The notes under the pieces were generated by a model. That model was given only the letters and a program-made list of their open reading frames with translations, did not search any database and was not told the DNA's origin. Positions 8,637 to 16,619 of a stretch of DNA of 37,388 bases are shown piece by piece. The position numbers were made by a program, and so were the translations under genes. The DNA comes from Candidatus Colimorpha pelethequi (GTDB lineage: Bacteria > Bacteroidota > Bacteroidia > Bacteroidales > P3), in assembly GCA_018064245.1 (NCBI GenBank), contig JAGHVO010000077.1, positions 1-37,388 on the forward strand. The letters are read 5' to 3'. Within the stretch, counting starts at the first letter, position 1. Every line of letters starts with the position of its first letter.

Positions 8637-10403
8637 ATGAAAAAGTCGCTTTTCTTTTTTGTGTTTTGCTGTGCTTTGTTGAGTGGCGGTTTTGCGCAAC
8701 AGACAAAGTCGGAATCTTTTGAATACCGCTCTCCCTATGTGGATTTGCGTCCTGTGAAATGTACCAAACAATACCAACTTGATGCGGATAAACGTTTGCA
8801 AGGAACCGTGCAGATAAAAGGCTCCGACATGGTCAAGGGTTCTGACGGCTACAATGAACAACGCTACGAGGAGGTTCGCCACTATCAACATGGTGTGTTG
8901 CAAGGTGCATTTTCGCAAAGTTTTAGCCATACAGGCAAGGGCAATGCCGTGGGCGTTTACAAGGTGCAACGCCGTTGGACCGCCAAAGGTCAGTTTGACC
9001 AAGGTCATCCGCATGGCAAGTGGAATTTCTCGCTCTCTTCCAATATGAACGCCAGTTCCGAATCGGCTGCTACAAGCTATAGTTATACACTTCTTTTCGA
9101 TCATGGCAGATTGCAATCCTTGCAGGACGAAAAAGGCCGTCAACTACAGTTTCACGACGACGGTACTATTTCGGGCGATGCTACCATCACCGAAACGGCA
9201 ATGGTAACCTACAGCAATTATCCTAACTATACCACTTTTTCTACCTATCCAACCTATTTCACAACGCCCTCTGTCCACCTCGACCATTCTGTCATCGCCG
9301 ACCGATACATGAACAAGGATGGTGAATTGCTCCCCATGACGAACCGGTTACGCAAACTTTCCACGGCTACGCCTTTCGTATTGGCGGACAGTGGCTACGC
9401 TATCGATTTTCAAGAGATGCGTGTCGTTCAGGTTTCCCGATGCGCTGACATCCTGAACCGTTATGTGCGCCTTACCGCATTGGATACCACGTTGGAAGTA
9501 CTTCCGCACCTATCTATGATTGGCCGCCTTTGTGAGGTGCAGCCAGTCTCTGATGATGCAGCGTTCGATTACTATGTACAGTCGCCACGCTCGGGTGACA
9601 GGTTGTTGCAAAAGGGTTTCTACGAACGCAAGAAACACAAATATTTTCTCAACTCCAAGGCGGAACGGCGTATTAGGAAGCATGTCGAAGCATATCAGTG
9701 CGACTTGCTTTCCCACAAATTGAATTTTATGGTAAAACTGATGGAGACGCAGTCTTGGAAATCGGTGTGCGACGAATGTCGCGAGGGTCATTCTCCGCTA
9801 TTGGACATGGTGGCAGCCAAGTGGTCCAAGGCAGGTTTTGATCAGCAGTGCAAAGAGTCTGCGGAATTGTTGGACAAGGCTTTCGGTGGACTTTATCCGT
9901 TGTGTGGTTTCAAGATTTTGTCTGCCCATTACGAGCCTTTCAAAGGGCTTCAGGCTGAGGTTGAGATGCATGTGCTGCAAGGCGACTCTGTTTCCTATAA
10001 GTCCGTTGTAGTGCCAATGTCCACCAATCCTGATGGCTACATCTTGCTGGGTAGGCTCAGCCCGGAAAGCTACAAGGTCGTTCCCAATCTGTGGGACACT
10101 GTGGCAATCTTCGAACGCGAACTCAACGCTCGCAGCAAGGAATTGCAGTCAAAATTCGCATTTTCAACCGAATGGAGTAGGGAATATCGGGATTTTTACG
10201 ACTCCGTCTTTGCCGACAAGACCACCAAGCCAGAGGTGCGTATGGAGGATTTGCAGTACCTTGAGTCGGTGCAACAAGAACTGTTGGGCAAGATAGAACA
10301 ACTTCGAGCCATCTACAAGGAATACAAAGAAAAACAGCAGGCAACCACCAAGTCGCGCAAATCCCGCAAGCAAGAAGTCTTGCCCAGTCTATTTGATAAT
10401 TGA
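8637..10403 (+). CDS. Exported protein with MORN-like motif and C-terminal coiled coil, unknown function
   Basis: 588 aa from the ATG at 8637, chosen because it begins a clean signal peptide (MKKSLFFFVFCCALLSGGFAQ) directly after a promoter box; the frame is open 22 codons further upstream. Residues about 50-145 contain tandem 'GxFxxGxPHGKWxF'-type motifs (for example GQFDQGHPHGKWNF) resembling MORN/toxin_YwqK-like repeats. The C-terminal 60 residues (VQQELLGKIEQLRAIYKEYKEKQQ) look like a coiled coil with a basic tail. No enzyme motif was recognised. It could be a periplasmic scaffold, but that is inference. Confidence 0.78.
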   Translation: MKKSLFFFVFCCALLSGGFAQQTKSESFEYRSPYVDLRPVKCTKQYQLDADKRLQGTVQIKGSDMVKGSDGYNEQRYEEVRHYQHGVLQGAFSQSFSHTGKGNAVGVYKVQRRWTAKGQFDQGHPHGKWNFSLSSNMNASSESAATSYSYTLLFDHGRLQSLQDEKGRQLQFHDDGTISGDATITETAMVTYSNYPNYTTFSTYPTYFTTPSVHLDHSVIADRYMNKDGELLPMTNRLRKLSTATPFVLADSGYAIDFQEMRVVQVSRCADILNRYVRLTALDTTLEVLPHLSMIGRLCEVQPVSDDAAFDYYVQSPRSGDRLLQKGFYERKKHKYFLNSKAERRIRKHVEAYQCDLLSHKLNFMVKLMETQSWKSVCDECREGHSPLLDMVAAKWSKAGFDQQCKESAELLDKAFGGLYPLCGFKILSAHYEPFKGLQAEVEMHVLQGDSVSYKSVVVPMSTNPDGYILLGRLSPESYKVVPNLWDTVAIFERELNARSKELQSKFAFSTEWSREYRDFYDSVFADKTTKPEVRMEDLQYLESVQQELLGKIEQLRAIYKEYKEKQQATTKSRKSRKQEVLPSLFDN

Positions 10404-10430
10404 TAAATGGGAAATTTGCAACTGATAATT

Positions 10431-10469
10431 GTCTCGCGTCTATAAACTCTTTGTTTATAGACGCGAGAC
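10431..10469. terminator. Perfect 17-bp inverted repeat between convergent genes
   Basis: GTCTCGCGTCTATAAAC and its exact reverse complement are separated by the 5 nt loop TCTTT. The element sits between the ends of two convergent genes (10403 and 10473), so a bidirectional terminator is the simplest reading. Neither side has a good U-tract, and the length and perfection are greater than in the other terminators here. Confidence 0.65.
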
Positions 10470-10472
10470 ATA

Positions 10473-10850
10473 TTATTTCTTCCCCAAAAATGCAAAGAAG
10501 ACGGCGAGGATGATGAGTCCGAAGGAGACGATATGATTCCATCGGATGGGTTCGCCTTTGAACACTGTGGCTACGATGACGGTGAAGACAGTCAGAGAGA
10601 TGGCTTCCTGTATGATTTTCAGTTGCATCAGTGTGAATGGACCTCCGTTGATTTGCGAGCCGACGCGGTTGGCGGGAATCATGAAGCAGTATTCGAAGAA
10701 TGCCAGTCCCCACGAACAAAGAATGATGAGGATGAGTGGCCAGTCGGTATTGATTTTCAGTTCCGTGAGTTTGAGGTTTCCGTACCAGGCAAACGTCATG
10801 AAAATGTTGGAACAGATAAGCAGCAATATGGTAATAAGTCCTTTTGACAT
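10473..10850 (-). CDS. DUF486-family small membrane protein (DMT-like)
   Basis: 125 aa from the ATG at 10850 (MSKGLITILLLICSN). The open frame continues upstream, but that part translates the AAGGTC repeat (a TL-repeat peptide) and the end of cinA, so it is not real. Four hydrophobic segments and the conserved phrases NIFMTFAWYG, FFEYCFMIPANR, QLKIIQEAI and WNHIVSF match the DUF486 family. These are half-size drug/metabolite-transporter-like proteins with no settled substrate. It lies downstream of cinA on the same strand with a 92 bp gap full of word repeats. Confidence 0.9.
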   Translation of the reverse strand: MSKGLITILLLICSNIFMTFAWYGNLKLTELKINTDWPLILIILCSWGLAFFEYCFMIPANRVGSQINGGPFTLMQLKIIQEAISLTVFTVIVATVFKGEPIRWNHIVSFGLIILAVFFAFLGKK

Positions 10851-10857
10851 GTTAAAA

Positions 10858-10945
10858 GATTTGTAGGTTAGGAGATTTGAAGATTTGCAGGTGTGGCCGA
10901 TTAAAGTCAAGGTCAAGGTCAAGGTTAAGGTTAAGGTCAACGTTA
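10858..10945. repeat. GATTTG and AAGGTC word tracts at the cinA stop codon
   Basis: A GATTTGTAGGTTAGGAGATTTGAAGATTTG stretch, in which the GATTTG word recurs, is followed at 10903-10942 by about six hexamers AAGGTC/AAGGTT. The tract runs into the cinA stop codon (TTA at 10943-10945 on the plus strand). A matching hexamer tract in the opposite orientation lies at 33104-33142. Confidence 0.75.
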
Positions 10946-12187
10946 CCCTCCACACTTCACCATCTTGACCAACGAACTGAAGACCTCGTTGCAAGTGCGT
11001 TCGATGGTCTGGGCGCGGCGGTCGCCGTATTTCATCACTTTGGCGATGACTTGGTCTTTCGAGGCTATGCCAATCCACACCGTTCCAACGGGCTTTTCGG
11101 GAGTTCCTCCTCCTGGACCAGCGATGCCCGTAGTGGCTACGGCATAGTCGGAATGAAGACGCTCGCGGACTCCCATTACCATCTCTCTCACAGTCTCTTC
11201 GCTCACGGCTCCATGGGCTTCAAGAGTCTCGTGTTTGACGCCCAGGGCAATTTCCTTGACTTCGTTGCTGTAGGCCACGATTCCGCCTTTGAAATATTCG
11301 GAGGCACCAGCCAAAGCAGTCAGCTTGGAGGCGATTGTGCCACCCGTGCAGCTCTCTGCCGTGGCGAGGGTCTTGCTGGCTTTCTTGAGCGTGTAGGCCA
11401 CCAATTCGGGAAGTGTTTCAAGGTCTTCTCCCACAATATATTGTCCTGCAATTGGGTAGAGCTTGCTCACGGCATCCGCTATTTGTCGCTTGAGCTGTTC
11501 TTCGTCCGCTCCGCGGGCGGTGAGACGCAGCTTGACCATGCCTGCTTGAGGCAGATAGGCGAGGCGGATGGAAGCGGGGAGGGCAAGTTCCCAAGACTCG
11601 ATGAGGTCGCTGAGGAACGACTCTCCAATACCTTGCACCAAGAGGTTCTTGTTGAGGATATAGTCGCAGTGGAAATGCTGTCGCAGACGGGCGACAATCT
11701 CGTTCTCCATCAGCCAATCCATCTCAAAGGGGACGCCCGGCATTGATACTACCACTTTGTCATCCTTCTCGAACCACATGCAGGGTGCGGTGCCAACATA
11801 GTTGTTGATCATCGTGCAGCAGCGTGGAACCCAAGCCTGCTGTCGGTTGATGGGGGTGAGCTCATAGCCACGGCTGTCAAAGATGCGTTTTACGTTGGCG
11901 AGGGCTTCCTCGTTCTCGTAAAGTTCGCTGTGAAAATAGTCGCAGAGTGTCTTTTTTGTGATGTCGTCCTTGGTGGGGCCGAGACCGCCGGTGATGAGGA
12001 CGGCTTGGGTGGAGGCGAGACAACGCTCCAAGGTTTCGCGGATGGCTTTGCCGTCGTCGGGGATTGTGGCCACTTCGCGCACGTCCATTCCTGCTGCGAT
12101 AAGCATTTTCGACATGGTTGAAGCATTGGAGTTAACTACTTGTCCAATAAGTAATTCGTCTCCGATATTGATAATGCTGACGTTCAT
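10943..12187 (-). CDS. cinA: CinA-family protein with nicotinamide-nucleotide amidase domain
   Basis: 414 aa. The N-terminal half (1-170) is a MoCF/MoaB-like domain with NIGDELLIGQVVNSN and GGLGPTKDD. In CinA this half has ADP-ribose pyrophosphatase (COG1058) activity. The C-terminal PncC domain (about 255-414) has LATAESCTGG and TGIAGPGGGTPEKPVGTVWIG; it deamidates NMN to nicotinate mononucleotide in the pyridine nucleotide salvage cycle. The ATG at 12187 gives the expected MNVSIINIGDELL. It is divergent from nadC, which makes nicotinate mononucleotide de novo, so the two share an NAD theme and an intergenic region. Confidence 0.95.
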   Translation of the reverse strand: MNVSIINIGDELLIGQVVNSNASTMSKMLIAAGMDVREVATIPDDGKAIRETLERCLASTQAVLITGGLGPTKDDITKKTLCDYFHSELYENEEALANVKRIFDSRGYELTPINRQQAWVPRCCTMINNYVGTAPCMWFEKDDKVVVSMPGVPFEMDWLMENEIVARLRQHFHCDYILNKNLLVQGIGESFLSDLIESWELALPASIRLAYLPQAGMVKLRLTARGADEEQLKRQIADAVSKLYPIAGQYIVGEDLETLPELVAYTLKKASKTLATAESCTGGTIASKLTALAGASEYFKGGIVAYSNEVKEIALGVKHETLEAHGAVSEETVREMVMGVRERLHSDYAVATTGIAGPGGGTPEKPVGTVWIGIASKDQVIAKVMKYGDRRAQTIERTCNEVFSSLVKMVKCGG

Positions 12188-12242
12188 TTTTGTGATGTGT
12201 TGATGGCTGCGAGAAACAATCTCGTTGCCGAAAATGAGTTTG

Positions 12243-12250
12243 CAAAAATA
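12243..12250 (-). promoter_or_regulatory. -7 box (TATTTTTG) for cinA
   Basis: Minus-strand TATTTTTG matches TAnnTTTG, 56 nt upstream of the cinA ATG. No TTG is found at the ideal spacing. Confidence 0.5.
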
Positions 12251-12399
12251 CGAATTAAAAAGTGATTGGAAACGAAAAGTGCTTAAAACTTAAGACTTAG
12301 AAACAATAAAAAGTGGGACATTTGTTGAACTGTTGATTTGAGTCTTTTGATTGTCATAACTTATTTTTTAAACATTACTTAAAACTTAAACTTTTTTCG

Positions 12400-12407
12400 T
12401 ATCTTTG
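12400..12407 (+). promoter_or_regulatory. -7 box (TATCTTTG) for nadC
   Basis: Exact TAnnTTTG match about 50 nt upstream of the nadC ATG. An AT-rich stretch with TTAAAACTTAAAC words precedes it; the -33 element is weak. Confidence 0.55.
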
Positions 12408-12457
12408 CAAATTGTAATAATGCACTCGGTTTGAGTGTAAAAAGTAATTTGACAGCA

Positions 12458-13303
12458 ATGATGAACATCCCTAACTTAGATGAATTGATTCAGATGGCGC
12501 TGCGTGAAGACATTGGCGACGGCGACCACAGTACTTTGGCATGTATCCCCCCGACGGCAGTTGGTACTGCCAAGATGGTGGCCAAGAAGGACGGAATCCT
12601 TTGTGGCGCTGAGGTGGGCGAACGTGTGTTCCACTTGGTTGATGCCAATTTGAAAGTCACGCTTTTGAAACATGATGGTGATGCGCTGCAAGTAGGTGAT
12701 GTAATCATGCTGGTTGAAGGCTCCTCGGCTTCCATCCTTACCGCCGAACGTACGGCGTTGAATTTTATGCAACGTTTGAGTGGCATCGCTTCGCAGACGC
12801 ACACCATGGTGCAGTCTATCGCCGACCTTCATGCCCGTTTGCTCGACACGCGCAAGACCACGCCCAACATGCGTCTCTTGGAGAAATATGCCGTGAAATG
12901 TGGCGGTGGCACAAACCATCGTATCGGACTCTACGACATGGTGATGCTCAAGGACAACCATATCGATTTCGCTGGTGGCATCGAGGCCGCTATCGACCGC
13001 ACCCACGCTTATCTCAAGGAAAAAGGCAAAGACCTCCGTATTGAGATTGAGGTGCGTGACTTGGACGAGTTGGAACGTGTGATGCAACATGGTGGTGTGG
13101 ATCGTATCATGCTTGACAACTTTGACGTTCCCACGTTGCGAAAGGCTGTGGAACGTATTGCCGGACAGTATGAAACAGAGGCAAGTGGTGGTATTACCGA
13201 CCAGACGCTACGTATGTATGCCGAAACAGGTGTGGATTTTATTTCCGTGGGCGCTTTGACGCATCATATTAAGAGTTTGGACATCTCGTTGGTTAAGAAA
13301 TAA
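12458..13303 (+). CDS. nadC: Quinolinate phosphoribosyltransferase (decarboxylating)
   Basis: Makes nicotinate mononucleotide from quinolinate and PRPP in de novo NAD synthesis; cytosolic. 281 aa from the ATG at 12458 (MMNIPNLDELIQ). A TTG at 12431 is also in frame, but it adds residues not usual for the family. Seen: REDIGDGDHST at the N-terminus, LNFMQRLSGIAS, and the active-site block TRKTTPNMRLLEKYAVKCGGG followed by HRIGLYDMVMLKDNH. The C-terminal EASGGI and GVDFISVGALTH complete the phosphate site. Divergent from cinA. Confidence 0.96.
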   Translation: MMNIPNLDELIQMALREDIGDGDHSTLACIPPTAVGTAKMVAKKDGILCGAEVGERVFHLVDANLKVTLLKHDGDALQVGDVIMLVEGSSASILTAERTALNFMQRLSGIASQTHTMVQSIADLHARLLDTRKTTPNMRLLEKYAVKCGGGTNHRIGLYDMVMLKDNHIDFAGGIEAAIDRTHAYLKEKGKDLRIEIEVRDLDELERVMQHGGVDRIMLDNFDVPTLRKAVERIAGQYETEASGGITDQTLRMYAETGVDFISVGALTHHIKSLDISLVKK

Positions 13304-13366
13304 TCGTTGTGGAATTGCTGATTTTGTGGTTTGTAGGTTGTCAATTCTCAATTTCCAATTAGCAAA

Positions 13367-14359
13367 TTGAATTTGATAAATAAGATAAAGGTTTTTTGGA
13401 ACAAGGTGGTCCACAGCAGAGCGGTGAAATATCTCCGCTACGGGGTGCACAATGTATCCTTGCCGGGCAACAAAGGGGTGCCTTTGTATGACGTGGTGAG
13501 CTATTTGTTGCGCGGTATCGCCAACGGCGACCTCTGGAGGGCTTCCAAGGGCTTGGCTTTCTCTTTCTTGATGGCGTTGCCTCCGTTGCTTATCTTCATG
13601 TTCACGCTCATCGCCTTCTTGCCATTCGACGGTTTGCAGGACGAACTGCTGTTTCAGCTGCAACATATTATCCCAGATAAGGTTTTTGAACCTTTGGCGA
13701 ATACTATCAACGATGTGATGGGACACAAGCACAAAAGTTTGTTGTCTATTGGTTTTGTCGCTTCCATCATATTGGCGGCCAATGCGGTTCATGGAATGAT
13801 GATGTATTTCTCGGATCGTAGCAAGGAGCGTCGCAAGTTTTTGGTTCGCTATCCGTTGTGTATAATGATGGTGTTTTTGCTCTATTTCATGGTGGTGCTG
13901 GTGCTCATCCTGCTTATCGGTTACAAAACCATCTTAATGTGGCTGTTCTCGCATGGATTGCTTGACCACGGCTCTTTCACGCATTGGGTCATCGGTATCG
14001 GACGTTGGGTGATTCTTGTGGCTATGGCGCTGATCACGTTGAGCGCCATCTATTACATCATCCCGCTCAAGAAACAGCGTGTTGGATTCTTTTCTTCGGG
14101 AGCGGTGTTCGCCACAATCATGTTCATCCTCCTTTCGTGGGGATTTAAGGTGTATATCTCTAATTTCAACAACTATAACCTCCTTTACGGATCTATTGGT
14201 ACGGTGTTGGTCATCATGTTGTGGCTTTTCCTCAACTGCCTGGTTATCATGCTGGGTTACGAACTCAACACGGCCATTCTCAACGGAACGCTTCAAGGTC
14301 GCACGGTGCGCCATCGCATACGCCATTGGGGACCACAAAAAACGGATTCTATTCATTAG
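13367..14359 (+). CDS. YihY/BrkB-family inner membrane protein
   Basis: 330 aa polytopic membrane protein with about six hydrophobic segments (for example LAFSFLMALPPLLIFMFTLIAFL, LCIMMVFLLYFMVVLVLILLIGY, and GTVLVIMLWLFLNCLVIMLGYEL). The C-terminal YGSIGTVLVIMLW...GYELN phrase and overall layout match the YihY/UPF0761 family, long mislabelled ribonuclease BN. Its function is unsettled. There is no ATG near the N-terminus: the frame opens with TTG at 13367 (or TTG at 13373), next to a CAATTCTCAATTTCCAATT word stretch. It lies 63 bp downstream of nadC on the same strand. Confidence 0.88.
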   Translation: MNLINKIKVFWNKVVHSRAVKYLRYGVHNVSLPGNKGVPLYDVVSYLLRGIANGDLWRASKGLAFSFLMALPPLLIFMFTLIAFLPFDGLQDELLFQLQHIIPDKVFEPLANTINDVMGHKHKSLLSIGFVASIILAANAVHGMMMYFSDRSKERRKFLVRYPLCIMMVFLLYFMVVLVLILLIGYKTILMWLFSHGLLDHGSFTHWVIGIGRWVILVAMALITLSAIYYIIPLKKQRVGFFSSGAVFATIMFILLSWGFKVYISNFNNYNLLYGSIGTVLVIMLWLFLNCLVIMLGYELNTAILNGTLQGRTVRHRIRHWGPQKTDSIH

Positions 14360-14382
14360 CAATATAAAAGATTGACAATAAC

Positions 14383-15612
14383 ATGATTATTCAGAAACAA
14401 AACGGCAAGGTTGTGCCGATTGAAAAAACAAATCATGAAAGATTCAAGATGATTGCCAAGACCATGATGGGCTTGGAGGAAATCTTGGCTGACGAGTTGC
14501 GCGAATGTGGCGCAACGGAAATTGAACTGCTCAACCGTGCCGTGGCTTTCGAAGGTGACATGAAGGTGCTTTATCGCGCCAACTACACTTGCCGCACGGC
14601 ATTGGCCATCTTGAAACCTTTCGCCGAGTTTGAGGCTTCCAACGAGCAGGAACTCTACGACCAGGTGTATCAGATTAAATGGGAGAAAATCATGGATGTG
14701 GATGGCACCTTTATGATTGATTCCACCACTACTGGCGAGGTCTTCACGCATTCCTACTATGCCGCCCTCAAGACCAAGGATGCCATTGTGGACCGTTTCC
14801 GTCGCAATTTTGGACGCCGCCCTTCTATCGATACCGAAAACGCTCAATTCAAGTTCAATCTGCATATCGCCGACACGCATGTTACGTTGTTGATGAACTC
14901 TTCCGGCGAATCGCTCCACAAACGTGGCTACCGTCAGGCTGTGGGTATCGCGCCTATCAATGAGGTGCTTGCCGCAGGCATGATCAAGCTTTCGGGTTGG
15001 AAATGCGACTGTAATTTCTACGATCCTATGTGTGGCTCTGGCACATTGGTCATCGAGGCTGCCATGTTGGCAAACAATATCCCCGCTCAGTACTATCGTA
15101 GCGATTTCGCTTTCAAGCGTTGGAAGGAGTTCAACTTGGGCGTTTGGAAGAGCGTTAAGGCTGAAGAGGACCGCAAGATTGGCGCTGGCGATTTCGACCA
15201 CGAAATTTGGGGAAACGATATTGATTTGACTGTTTTGGAACAGGCTGAGAAGAATTTGGAATACACCAAGCTCCACAAAGATGTAATGCTGTTCCACGGC
15301 TCTTTCGAAAATCAGGAACCTCCCGAGGGCCGCACGATGATAGTTACCAATCCTCCCTACGGCGAGCGTATCAAGATAGAAGACCTCAATGCGATGTATG
15401 CTCAGTTGGGCGACACTTTCAAACGTCTCTATGGCGAACGTTGCGATGTTTGGCTCATCACTTCCGACTTCGAGGCAATGAAGCATATCGGTCTCAAACC
15501 TTCCAAGAAGATTCCTTTGCTCAACGGCTCGCTCGATTGCCGTTTCCTGCATTTCGAACTCTACGAGGGCAGCAAGAAAGCTTCCAAACAACACGATGAT
15601 TCGGAGGCTTGA
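14383..15612 (+). CDS. THUMP-domain class I SAM-dependent RNA methyltransferase (RlmK/L-type N-terminal half)
   Basis: 409 aa. The N-terminal THUMP and ferredoxin-like region is followed by a Rossmann methyltransferase with DPMCGSGTLVIEAA (SAM binding) and the catalytic NPPYGER motif of N2-guanine methyltransferases. It corresponds to the RlmL half of E. coli RlmKL, which methylates G2445 of 23S rRNA. The rRNA target here is inferred from the family. The ATG at 14383 is 23 bp after the YihY-like gene. A later start (MIAKTMMGLEE) is possible because the first 22 residues are not conserved-looking. Confidence 0.9.
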   Translation: MIIQKQNGKVVPIEKTNHERFKMIAKTMMGLEEILADELRECGATEIELLNRAVAFEGDMKVLYRANYTCRTALAILKPFAEFEASNEQELYDQVYQIKWEKIMDVDGTFMIDSTTTGEVFTHSYYAALKTKDAIVDRFRRNFGRRPSIDTENAQFKFNLHIADTHVTLLMNSSGESLHKRGYRQAVGIAPINEVLAAGMIKLSGWKCDCNFYDPMCGSGTLVIEAAMLANNIPAQYYRSDFAFKRWKEFNLGVWKSVKAEEDRKIGAGDFDHEIWGNDIDLTVLEQAEKNLEYTKLHKDVMLFHGSFENQEPPEGRTMIVTNPPYGERIKIEDLNAMYAQLGDTFKRLYGERCDVWLITSDFEAMKHIGLKPSKKIPLLNGSLDCRFLHFELYEGSKKASKQHDDSEA

Positions 15613-15639
15613 AGTGGGTTTGAGACTAGTGAATAAATT

Positions 15640-15715
15640 AATGTTGATTTGTTGATTTGACCTCATAACTATAGATCTTCAAATCTGCTAATCTTCAAAT
15701 CTGCTAATCTGAAAA
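15640..15715 (+). repeat. Word repeats including an exact 16-bp tandem duplication upstream of queG
   Basis: Two identical 16 bp units ATCTTCAAATCTGCTA at 15675-15690 and 15691-15706 are followed by a partial third (ATCTGAAAATC). GTTGATTT words precede them at 15643-15659. The tract runs in frame into the queG coding sequence. Confidence 0.85.
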
Positions 15716-16611
15716 TCAATTCTAAATTCATAAAAGAATTGGCCCACGAGGTGGGTTTTGATGACTGCGGAATTGCCCAGGCAGAGGCAATTCCGCAGTT
15801 TTCTCACTCGTTGCAAGAGTGGACTGCGCAAGGTTGTCATGCCTCGATGTCGTTCATGGAACAGCATCAGGAAATGCGTGGCGATCCACGGCTGTTGGTT
15901 CCTGACGCCAAAAGTGTGATTAGTCTTGTGGTGGGCTACAAACCTTCGCAAACGATGCAAGGTCCGTTCCGTATTGCGCAATATGCCTATGGAGAGGATT
16001 ATCACGAGAAAATCAAGCGGATGTTGTTTGCTTTGATTGCACGCATTCAGGAGCGGTATCCCGATTTTGAAGCGAAGCCGTGCGTCGATACAGTCCCCAT
16101 TAGCGACAAGCTTTGGGCAATGAAGGCTGGCTTGGGTTGGATTGGCAAAAACACGTTGTTTGTCCATCCTCGTTTGGGCAGTTTCTGCAATCTGGGCGAG
16201 CTGGTAACCGTTGCCGAAATGGATTCCTATGATTCTCCCGTTCCCAACCAATGTGGCGAGTGCCATAAGTGTGTGGATGCTTGCCCCAATCGGGCGCTGA
16301 AGATTGATTCAAATAACAAATCGATGTTGGATGCTCGCCGCTGCGCCTCCTATCATACCATCGAAAATCGATTGGAGCAATTGCCCGAAAACCTGCGCAC
16401 CAATGGCTATGTCTTTGGCTGCGACTGCTGTCAGTTGGTGTGTCCGTTCAATCAGCAGGCACCTGCTTCTGTTGAGGTTTCATCGGAGCGATTGCAAGAA
16501 TTGGAGACTCTTCCTGTTGCAGATGAATCTACTTTCAAGCAACTCACGCGCCATTCTCCGATTTCACGCATCAAATACTATCAGTGGCGCAGAAACTTGG
16601 AAAAGAAATAG
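15709..16611 (+). CDS. queG: Epoxyqueuosine reductase
   Basis: QueG reduces epoxyqueuosine to queuosine in tRNA, using cobalamin and two [4Fe-4S] clusters. Seen: the CVDTVPISDKLWAMKAGLGWIGKN-type block, and two ferredoxin motifs, CGECHKCVDACP and CDCCQLVCP. No ATG is available. The first candidate inside the conserved region is TTG at 15739 (290 aa), but family alignment needs residues before it (FIKELAHEVGFDDCGIA). The open frame runs back to a stop at 15658-15660, so a CTG at 15709 or another non-ATG codon is the likely start. I give 15709 (300 aa) as a best guess; the 5' end is uncertain. Confidence 0.9.
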   Translation: MKINSKFIKELAHEVGFDDCGIAQAEAIPQFSHSLQEWTAQGCHASMSFMEQHQEMRGDPRLLVPDAKSVISLVVGYKPSQTMQGPFRIAQYAYGEDYHEKIKRMLFALIARIQERYPDFEAKPCVDTVPISDKLWAMKAGLGWIGKNTLFVHPRLGSFCNLGELVTVAEMDSYDSPVPNQCGECHKCVDACPNRALKIDSNNKSMLDARRCASYHTIENRLEQLPENLRTNGYVFGCDCCQLVCPFNQQAPASVEVSSERLQELETLPVADESTFKQLTRHSPISRIKYYQWRRNLEKK

Positions 16612-16619
16612 CGGCGAAA

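Noticed and set aside
10851..11078. N-terminal extension of the DUF486 protein containing a TLTLTL repeat
   Set aside because: This part translates the AAGGTC word tract and the cinA 3' end; the DUF486 family starts at the ATG at 10850.
14356..15666. 436-codon open frame antisense to the rRNA methyltransferase gene
   Set aside because: Longer than the real gene, but the sense frame has DPMCGSGT and NPPYGER motifs; the antisense product matches nothing recognisable.
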